Shown: positions 1 to 4,780 of the stretch, piece after piece | How the letters are laid out: each line of letters opens with the position of its first letter | How positions within the stretch are numbered: position 1 is the first letter of the stretch | Source of the DNA: an uncultured Eubacteriales bacterium | Lineage (GTDB): Bacteria; Bacillota; Clostridia; Oscillospirales; Acutalibacteraceae | Length of the DNA stretch: 7,812 nt | Assembly: GCA_900321195.1 (NCBI GenBank) | Contig: ONVG01000064.1 | Coordinates: 1 to 7,812, forward strand | Reading direction: 5' to 3' | The notes under the pieces: generated by a model | Told to the model about the DNA's origin: nothing | What the model saw: only the letters and a program-made list of their open reading frames with translations | The model's database searches: none | Position numbers and translations under genes: made by a program

Positions 1-84
1 CCTTTTGGGTGCATTTAGAATGTGAGCTTTTTGCTTTGTTTTTGGCTTGCAAGCTGACTTTTGAACTGATTTGATTTTTGAGTT

Positions 85-126
85 TCACGGATTCAGGTTT
101 CTTTTAAAGAAAGTTGATTTCCGTGA
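85..126. repeat. 42-bp imperfect palindrome upstream of the promoter
   Basis: The outer arms are TCACGGA (85-91) and TCCGTGA (120-126). Nested inside are TCA (93-95) with TGA (115-117), and TTTCTTT (98-104) with AAAGAAA (106-112) around a single central T. The right end lies 17 bp before the -35 box of the promoter at 144. No T-run follows on either strand, so it is not a normal terminator. A protein-binding operator is one possible role, as inference only. Confidence 0.5.
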
Positions 127-143
127 GAGAGTTCATATAAATG

Positions 144-172
144 TTTACAAGCCATAAGAAATGTAGTATAAT
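144..172 (+). promoter_or_regulatory. Sigma-A-type promoter
   Basis: The -35 box is TTTACA (144-149), the spacer is 17 bp, and the -10 box is a perfect TATAAT (167-172). The predicted transcription start is near 179-180. This is the best promoter on the + strand and probably serves the gene cluster beginning at 402, through or past the hairpin at 298-329. Confidence 0.8.
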
Positions 173-179
173 TAAAAAA

Positions 180-329
180 TGAAAACAACAAAAAATCAAT
201 ATTGTACACAAGTATTACTTGAACCACACTCTGCTGTTGGCGGATATTGTGTGTGATACAATAACATTTTTTGAAATGTCAATAAGATTTTATCTGTGAC
301 TGTTTTCGTTTATGAAAATAGTCTTTTTT
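180..329 (+). ncRNA. Candidate small RNA or attenuated leader
   Basis: This is the roughly 150-nt transcript expected from the promoter at 144-172 to the terminator-like hairpin at 298-329. It can fold into a long-range stem (TATTGT 203-208 with ACAATA 258-263, extended by ACACA with TGTGT past a short bulge). Inside that, an alternative arm pairs CACAC with GTGTG and TCTGC with GCGGA around the loop TGTTG. I recognised no known riboswitch, T-box or Rfam consensus. It could be an independent small RNA, a leader with attenuation, or a 5' UTR without function. Confidence 0.35.
298..329 (+). terminator. Intrinsic terminator-like hairpin in the leader
   Basis: GACTGTTTTC (298-307) pairs with GAAAATAGTC (314-323) over 10 bp including one G-U pair, with a 6-nt loop. 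Six T residues follow at once (324-329). The stem is AT-rich but the U-tract is good. It sits about 120 nt after the predicted start site and 72 nt before the first gene, so it would attenuate that gene unless bypassed. Confidence 0.6.
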
Positions 330-350
330 ATTGCCTGCCGATAGAACCAC

Positions 351-377
351 AAAAAATGATAAGATATGTCATTTTTT
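351..377 (+). repeat. AT-rich perfect hairpin before the first gene
   Basis: AAAAAATGA (351-359) and TCATTTTTT (369-377) form a perfect 9-bp stem with a 9-nt loop. It ends in a T-run, so it resembles a weak second terminator, and it lies 11 nt before the GAGGTG ribosome binding site at 389-394. It may be a tandem attenuator with the hairpin at 298-329, or simply AT-rich sequence. Confidence 0.4.
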
Positions 378-401
378 AAAGCGACTGTGAGGTGAAAAGA
401 A

Positions 402-578
402 ATGGATGAAAAGAACTCATGCGCCGAGTGCCTTAATTTAGGACGGGCTGTATACTGTATGCAGTGCATCCGTATGAACAAGGGATATAAGGATATGTTC
501 CGCAGCAGTGCTCCGATCGTTGTTCCCTATCAGCCAAAGGACAGCAGGAACACATCCGCTCAGCCGGAAAAAAGATGA
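402..578 (+). CDS. 58-residue CxxC-x8-CxxC zinc-ribbon-like microprotein
   Basis: A complete small gene runs from ATG 402 to TGA 576-578, with GAGGTG (389-394) at good spacing ahead of the start. The four cysteines are at residues 7, 10, 19 and 22 (CAEC, then CMQC after eight residues), a geometry typical of small structural zinc sites. The stretch after them is basic and aromatic (RMNKGYKDMF), and the tail (residues 42-58) is polar and probably disordered. There is no signal peptide, so it should be cytoplasmic. Its stop overlaps the ATG of the next small ORF in an ATGA junction (575-578), a sign of translational coupling with a membrane peptide. I do not recognise the family. Metal binding is inferred from cysteine spacing. 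It could be a DNA/RNA-binding adaptor or a structural partner. Confidence 0.7.
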   Translation: MDEKNSCAECLNLGRAVYCMQCIRMNKGYKDMFRSSAPIVVPYQPKDSRNTSAQPEKR

Positions 579-712
579 AGCAGTTAAATAATATGCTCTC
601 CCTGCTGATATCATTTGCAGTTTTTATCATATGATATCTTGTATACAGCAGAGTGACGGAAAATATTTTTTCACCTGATGACAGGAAAACAAGTACAAAA
701 TCTGAAAAGTAA
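575..712 (+). pseudogene. Small single-pass membrane peptide interrupted by an in-frame TGA
   Basis: Starting at ATG 575, which overlaps the upstream TGA as ATGA, the frame reads 19 residues (MKQLNNMLSLLISFAVFII) and meets TGA at 632-634. The same frame then stays open for another 25 codons to TAA 710-712, giving YLVYSRVTENIFSPDD and a Lys/Ser-rich end. Read across the TGA, the product is a coherent 45-residue protein: a short N-terminus, one hydrophobic helix (about residues 8-24) and a charged tail. The TGA falls inside the helix where a Trp (TGG) would fit, so one G-to-A change explains it. The next ribosome binding site begins at the TAA, so the 710-712 stop looks like the original end. 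Alternatives are a real 19-residue peptide or a sequencing error. Selenocysteine is unlikely in a membrane helix. Confidence 0.55.
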
Positions 713-719
713 AAGGAGG
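711..719 (+). promoter_or_regulatory. Strong ribosome binding site that fixes the start at 727
   Basis: AAAAGGAGG (711-719) is the strongest Shine-Dalgarno sequence in the left arm. It is spaced for ATG 727, which begins a typical MKK signal-peptide start. ATG 722 is also near but meets TGA after two codons. The site shows that translation should begin at 727 even though the body of the gene is in another frame. Confidence 0.75.
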
Positions 720-726
720 TTATGTT

Positions 727-1506
727 ATGAAAAAAGACTCTCATTTACAAGCTTTATCCTTTCCTCCGCTCTGCTTCTGAGTATGGCAGCGCCTATGACG
801 GTTTTTGCCGTTAAAACTGAAGATGAGATACTAAAGAAGGATGTAACGGCATATCTGTACAGCAACGATAAGACCGATAAGCTGAATTGTCTTTTTAAGG
901 ATACAGCGTCTGAGATAAAAAATGATGACGGTACATACACGGTCACTTTGAACAATGCAGCGATGGTGATAGACACAGAAAACGACACTGTTTATTTTGA
1001 TGAATTTGAGTCGTTTATGGGCGGTGTTCCTGTTTCTGAGGGTACTTTCCTTGACTCTCCTTACTGCAAAAACGAAGAATCCGTCATAGAGGGAAAACCA
1101 AAAAGCATTACATTAGATTTGGGAGAGTATGATATCGACATTCTTGATTCTGACGGAAGGTCATATTTTCCTGTTTCCACTTTGAGTCTTTTATTTGTGA
1201 ATACGTATAATGCTGCGGAATATCTGGGTGACAGCATATATTTCATTCACAGCTCCGATATTATTGAAAGGTAAATCTTATGTGGACAAAACAAGCGTAT
1301 ATGAAAATGACCATCGCAGTCAGGAAATTATAGCTCTTACCTACAATGAGCTGTGCTTTTTAATGGATAAGTATTACGGCGCGCCGTCAAGGTCAGAAAT
1401 TGCCGTATCTGTCAGGGAAAAAGGCTTTGACAGGACGCTGGATGAATACAGCGATAATACCCGCAGAGCAAAGGAACTGATACTTTCCGACAGCAAGAAA
1501 AACTAA
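727..1506 (+). pseudogene. Twice-frameshifted exported protein, S41-peptidase-like N-terminal part
   Basis: Translation from ATG 727 runs into a stop after 17 codons. One extra base in the A6 run (730-735) would instead give a classic signal peptide beginning MKKRLSFTSF, with likely cleavage after VFA near residue 28. The body is open in the shifted frame to TAA 1272-1274. A second shift of opposite sense near 1264-1272 (removing one G from AAAGG works) joins it to a frame ending at TAA 1504-1506. Repaired length is 259 residues. The middle has a motif of the type 'LDLGEYDIDI...DGRSYFPVSTLSLLF', and the end has 'LTYNELCFLMDKYYGAP' followed by 'GFDRTLDEYSDNTRRAKELILSD'. From memory these match the region that precedes the catalytic domain in exported S41-peptidase-like proteins of Clostridia. 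The S41 catalytic domain itself is absent, since the protein stops 22 nt before the next start. It is either a decayed fragment or a stand-alone non-catalytic domain. Confidence 0.6.
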
Positions 1507-1528
1507 AAATTGAATGGAGGAAAACCAA

Positions 1529-2746
1529 ATGAAAAAAAGAATTTTAGCAATTATCGCAGCAGCAGCTTTGATGCTTTCCGCCGCAGCTTGCAGCAAAGCA
1601 CCTGAAAGCAAGAACACTTCAACAACAGCTTCATCGTCTGTATCTGATAGCAGCGCAGACAAGAAAGCAGATGACAGTAAGCAGAAAGACTCACAGCCTG
1701 AAAACAAAACGACCTCATTTGAGTACTGGACAGAGGATTCACCTGCAATGAAGTCTATCATGGCTTATGTTTCGGAGGTCACGGATGAAAAATCAGATAA
1801 ATTCGTGCCTGCCGAAAAGCGTATTGCAGTTTTTGATTCGGACGGCACACTGTACGGTGAGCTTTTCCCGACCTACGTTGACCAGTGTCTGATGATACAC
1901 CGCCTTGTTCACGATGATACATACAAGGGTGTTGATGAGGATGTTTCCTACTGCAAAGCGCTGGAGCAGTATCTTCTGAACGGCGGTGAAAAGCCGAAGG
2001 CTCCACGCTCATCCGGTGATATAATCGCTGAAGCCTTCAAGGGCTTTACCGTTGAGGAGTACTGTGACTATATTCGCAAATTCATGTCAGAGCCGGTAGC
2101 AGGATTTGAAAATATGACATACGCAGACGGCTATTACAAGCCTATGGTTTCTCTTATTAAGTATCTTACGGAGAACGGCTTCAAGGTTTATATAAACAGC
2201 GGCGCAGAGGTCAATATGCTCCGTGAGCTGTCAAAGGATGTTCTGGGTGAGTACATTCCATCTTATCAGGTCCTCGGCACAAGATACGGCTTTAACACAG
2301 CAGGTCAGGGAGATACAAAAGCGCGTGATTATACTCCGACGGCAGATGAAAAGATAGTTTTTGACGGAACAGTCAAGTTCAAGAATCTCAAGCTGAACAA
2401 GGTAGTCAGCATAATTAATGATCTTGGATTCTCTCCTCTTCTTGCATTCGGCAACAGCTCAGGAGACCTGGCTATGGGACAGTATGTTATGCAGCACGGC
2501 GGCAAGGCGTATATGCTCCTTTGCGATGATCTTGAGAGAGATCACGGCAATCTTGACACTGCCGCATCCTTCAAGGAAGAGTGCGACAAGCTCGGAATGG
2601 AAACAGTATCAATGAAAAACGAGTTTACAACCATTTACGGCGACTTCAAGCTTACCCCATACAGCGAAACAGCAGAGGAATCATTAAAAAACAAAACTCA
2701 TCAAGAATTCAGTAATGTTCTGTTCGGTTTTTTGAAGAGATTCTGA
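1529..2746 (+). CDS. HAD-superfamily phosphatase lipoprotein
   Basis: I start this 405-residue protein at ATG 1529, because GGAGG at 1516-1520 is correctly spaced and the N-terminus is then a lipoprotein signal. An in-frame ATG at 1514 overlaps that binding site and is rejected. The lipobox is SAAAC with Cys21, followed by a Ser/Asp/Lys linker to about residue 65. HAD motifs are complete: motif I VFDSDGT (nucleophile Asp103, acid/base Asp105), motif II YINSG (Ser224), motif III LNK (Lys291), motif IV FGNSSGD (Asp313). The order and wording (FDSDGTLYGE, then AFGNSSGDL) fit exported HAD hydrolases of the phosphoserine/phosphorylcholine phosphatase type, with an alpha-helical cap between motifs I and II. 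Expected activity is Mg-dependent phosphomonoester hydrolysis on the outer face of the membrane. The substrate cannot be read from sequence. It lies 22 nt after the upstream pseudogene and is probably in the same operon. Confidence 0.9.
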   Translation: MKKRILAIIAAAALMLSAAACSKAPESKNTSTTASSSVSDSSADKKADDSKQKDSQPENKTTSFEYWTEDSPAMKSIMAYVSEVTDEKSDKFVPAEKRIAVFDSDGTLYGELFPTYVDQCLMIHRLVHDDTYKGVDEDVSYCKALEQYLLNGGEKPKAPRSSGDIIAEAFKGFTVEEYCDYIRKFMSEPVAGFENMTYADGYYKPMVSLIKYLTENGFKVYINSGAEVNMLRELSKDVLGEYIPSYQVLGTRYGFNTAGQGDTKARDYTPTADEKIVFDGTVKFKNLKLNKVVSIINDLGFSPLLAFGNSSGDLAMGQYVMQHGGKAYMLLCDDLERDHGNLDTAASFKEECDKLGMETVSMKNEFTTIYGDFKLTPYSETAEESLKNKTHQEFSNVLFGFLKRF

Positions 2747-2783
2747 CAGAACTGTCAATCAAATGTCAACACGAAAAATTATG

Positions 2784-2797
2784 TATGCATATGCATA
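2784..2797. repeat. 14-bp perfect palindrome before the membrane-protein gene
   Basis: TATGCATATGCATA reads identically on both strands. It lies in the 66-bp gap after the phosphatase gene, immediately before the ribosome binding site (AGGAAAG, 2801-2807) of the next gene. An operator or chance AT-rich symmetry are both possible. A pair of TGTCAA direct repeats is also present just upstream, within about 2754-2770. Confidence 0.4.
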
Positions 2798-2812
2798 GAA
2801 AGGAAAGAAAAA

Positions 2813-3700
2813 ATGAAGAATAATAATTTAATAAGGAAAGCAGCCGATAAAATTTTCGGCGGGCTGAATATGAGTTGGCTTTTCGTTGTACTTTTAGCGG
2901 TAGGCTCGGCGGTTTTGACTTCGGTATTCATTATAATACCGGTTTTTAAAAACACATCATTTTACAGAATGGGTGTGTTCTTTGAGGCATGGATCCTTTT
3001 GGCTGTTATGATCATGTCAAACTGTAAAAAGCCGCTTGAGTCCGCGCTGAAGACCTTTGTATTCTTTCTTATCAGTCAGCCGCTGATATATCTGATTCAG
3101 GTACCGTTCAATCAGATGGGATGGCAGCTGTTCAGTTATTATAAATATTGGTTCATCTGGACGCTTCTGACATTTCCTATGGCTTTTGTCGGCTGGTATA
3201 TCAAACGTAAAAATATAGTCAGTCTGCTTATCTTTTCCCCGATTTTGTTTTATCTGACGTCATGTTATCTGGATTCTTTCAGTTTTACCTTAAAACATTT
3301 CCCGTTTATGCTTTTAACGGGTGTGTTCTGTCTTGCTCAGGTGATACTGTATCTGTATGTTTTTACTCCGAAGCTTTGGCAAAGACTCGCAGGCTTTTTC
3401 GTGCCTTTAGCGCTGATCCTGACAGCTATGCTGATTTTTCCCCGATTGTCACTTTCCGAACATAACTTTCTGCCCGATGACCCCGTGCTGACGGATGCGG
3501 CTGTGGTTGAAATGGAGGATAATGGTTTTGTCGATATCAGCATTGATAAGACAGGACAAGACAGTATGATAAGGATAAACGCAAAGGATTACGGTATAAC
3601 GAACTTTACCATCAAAGATGGCAGCAGGGAGTATCATTACAGCATTGAAATATATGAGGATAATAATGGTTATGCGCAGACAAGGATCGTTTCAAAGTAA
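2813..3700 (+). CDS. Seven-helix membrane protein with extracytoplasmic C-terminal domain
   Basis: The start ATG 2813 follows AGGAAAG (2801-2807) and gives 295 residues. Hydrophobic helices are at roughly residues 22-44, 54-69, 80-98, 111-130, 135-153, 163-184 and 194-210. A hydrophilic tail of about 85 residues follows (211-295), with alternating polar and hydrophobic residues suggesting beta structure. The basic N-terminus (residues 6-13) and seven helices put the N-terminus inside and the tail outside. There is no recognisable catalytic motif, Walker box or transporter signature. I do not recognise the family. Position between a phosphatase lipoprotein and a protease lipoprotein suggests a part in an envelope process, perhaps sensing or anchoring, as inference only. 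It shares the strand and is probably co-transcribed. Confidence 0.8.
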   Translation: MKNNNLIRKAADKIFGGLNMSWLFVVLLAVGSAVLTSVFIIIPVFKNTSFYRMGVFFEAWILLAVMIMSNCKKPLESALKTFVFFLISQPLIYLIQVPFNQMGWQLFSYYKYWFIWTLLTFPMAFVGWYIKRKNIVSLLIFSPILFYLTSCYLDSFSFTLKHFPFMLLTGVFCLAQVILYLYVFTPKLWQRLAGFFVPLALILTAMLIFPRLSLSEHNFLPDDPVLTDAAVVEMEDNGFVDISIDKTGQDSMIRINAKDYGITNFTIKDGSREYHYSIEIYEDNNGYAQTRIVSK

Positions 3701-3796
3701 AAGGCAAATAAAAAACCGGGCGAAGATTATAAAGGAAAATGTTTTATACTTTGATTGCAGGAAAAAACCAATTAAAATATATGGAGAAAAGAATTA

Positions 3797-4606
3797 ATGA
3801 TAAGAAAAAGAATATTTACCAAATCATTCGTGCTTTTAATGATCACTGTTTTGCTTAGTTTTGCGCTGTATGGCTGTTTTGAAGAAGATAATAATAAAAA
3901 TAAAGATATTGTTTATGAAGATATGAAAACAACATTTGATAAGTCCGGTATGCTCTCTGCAAATATAGGGATCATTTCAAGGACAGAGGAAGATGGCAGC
4001 ATTTCCTATGGTGAAGGCGGCAGCGGAGTGGTTATCAAGAAAGACGGAAAAACATATTATGCGCTCACAGCAGCTCATGTAGTCAGCAAAAAAAATGCAG
4101 ATCTGCTTGTTTTTACTACGAATACCGATATGAAGTCTGAGAGTATTCCCGGATTGGAAATGAATGTTCTTGCTTCTGAGGTTTATGATACAATGTATGC
4201 GGCTGAAGTTGTTTATTCCAGCACAAGAGATGATTTAGCAGTTATAAAATTTAACACTGACGAAGAGCTTGCTATCATCTCGCTTTCGGAAGAAGATCCC
4301 AAGATAGATGATAGGATAATGTGCATTGGTAATCCGCAAAACCAATGGTTTGCATTATCTTATGGCAAGGTTTTATCAGGTATCCAAAAATTTGGTGAAT
4401 TCAAAAGCTTTCCGAGCAACGGAATGAAGCACAGCGCCTACATACAGGTAGGCAACAGCGGCGGTGCAGCGATCAATGAGAAAATGGAGCTTGTAGGAAT
4501 TGTAACCGGCGCGTCTTACTCTTTAGATGGAAGTAAATTCCATTACGGAGTGCTGATACCGACAAGTGAAATAAAGTTATGTCTGAATGAGTGGAATGGT
4601 GAATAA
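3797..4606 (+). CDS. Trypsin/HtrA-like serine protease lipoprotein without PDZ domain
   Basis: ATG 3797 follows GGAGA (3783-3787) and yields 269 residues. The lipobox LYGC places the lipidated cysteine at 27, so the enzyme should sit on the outer face of the membrane. The chymotrypsin-fold catalytic triad is visible: His94 in ALTAAHVV, Asp146 in RDDLAVIKF, and Ser221 in VGNSGGAA, which also carries the oxyanion-hole glycines. GEGGSGVVI (73-80) is the usual strand before the catalytic His, and CIGNP (176-180) is typical of the HtrA/trypsin_2 group. The protein ends about 48 residues after Ser221, so no PDZ domain is present, unlike DegP/HtrA, and substrate selection must work differently. The gap to the preceding gene is 96 bp, so it may be in the same operon or have its own weak promoter. 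The terminator at 4628 follows. Confidence 0.93.
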   Translation: MIRKRIFTKSFVLLMITVLLSFALYGCFEEDNNKNKDIVYEDMKTTFDKSGMLSANIGIISRTEEDGSISYGEGGSGVVIKKDGKTYYALTAAHVVSKKNADLLVFTTNTDMKSESIPGLEMNVLASEVYDTMYAAEVVYSSTRDDLAVIKFNTDEELAIISLSEEDPKIDDRIMCIGNPQNQWFALSYGKVLSGIQKFGEFKSFPSNGMKHSAYIQVGNSGGAAINEKMELVGIVTGASYSLDGSKFHYGVLIPTSEIKLCLNEWNGE

Positions 4607-4627
4607 TACTGATCCCTTATTATCTTA

Positions 4628-4679
4628 AAAGCCGCATCTTTTCAGGAACGCTCCGGCAGTCCTGAAAAGATGCGGCTTT
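4628..4679. terminator. Strong, probably bidirectional intrinsic terminator
   Basis: A perfect 20-bp stem (AAAGCCGCATCTTTTCAGGA 4628-4647 with its complement 4660-4679) encloses a 12-nt loop. The GC-rich core GCCGCATC is flanked by A-rich and T-rich ends. On the + strand it closes the protease gene. Read from the - strand, the stem ends in CTTTTAAG, so it can also stop the opposing transglutaminase-type transcript, whose stop codon is about 100 bp away. It lies between two converging units, as expected for a shared terminator. Confidence 0.88.
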
Positions 4680-4780
4680 ATTGCACAGATTAGTTAGTAT
4701 TGTTATCTTTTTATCCGTACTGATATCTGAGATAAAACTGACAATTTTCGGCGTGTATGGAGATATCTGAACATATCATG

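Larger units (their letters stand above)
1..401. other. Gene-free leader region upstream of the + strand gene cluster
   Basis: No convincing protein-coding gene was found here on either strand. Positions 1-84 are T-rich and hold only a 10-bp palindrome (GCTTGCAAGC, 45-54). The rest carries, in order, a 42-bp imperfect palindrome (85-126), a strong promoter (144-172), a segment with several mutually compatible RNA stems (about 199-263), an intrinsic-terminator-like hairpin (298-329), a second AT-rich hairpin (351-377) and the ribosome binding site of the first gene (389-394). A 401-bp region this organised before a 58-residue gene suggests regulation or a small RNA. That reading is inference from layout. 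Confidence 0.6.

Noticed and set aside
179..256. 25-codon ORF starting at the predicted transcription start (MKTTKNQYCTQVLLEPHSAV...)
   Set aside because: It would be leaderless with no ribosome binding site and has no recognisable precursor-peptide features beyond two Cys residues. The same bases are better explained as structured RNA.
632..634. TGA read as selenocysteine or as Trp under an altered code
   Set aside because: The codon is inside a membrane helix, no clear downstream selenocysteine-insertion hairpin was seen, and genes ending at 578 and 2746 use TGA as an ordinary stop.
678..1274. ATG 678 as the start of the S41-like protein
   Set aside because: It has no ribosome binding site, lies inside the preceding small ORF, and adds a hydrophilic extension ahead of a signal peptide. 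The strong AAGGAGG instead points to ATG 727 in another frame.
1514..1528. Upstream in-frame ATG 1514 for the HAD lipoprotein
   Set aside because: This start overlaps the GGAGG at 1516-1520 that serves ATG 1529, and five extra acidic/polar residues would spoil the lipoprotein signal.
1393..1761. 122-codon - strand ORF across the end of the S41-like gene and the start of the HAD gene
   Set aside because: It is the shadow of Ser/Ala-rich coding sequence on the + strand; hydrophobic composition arises from antisense of the linker and signal peptide.
3751..3778. TTGATT-16-TAAAAT as a promoter for the protease gene
   Set aside because: The start site would fall on the ribosome binding site at 3783-3787, leaving no usable leader.
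4680..4780. Possible small gene or RNA between the terminator and the - strand stop codon
   Set aside because: Both strands were examined; only short AT-rich symmetry was found (around GATATCTGAGATA), with no start, binding site or promoter.
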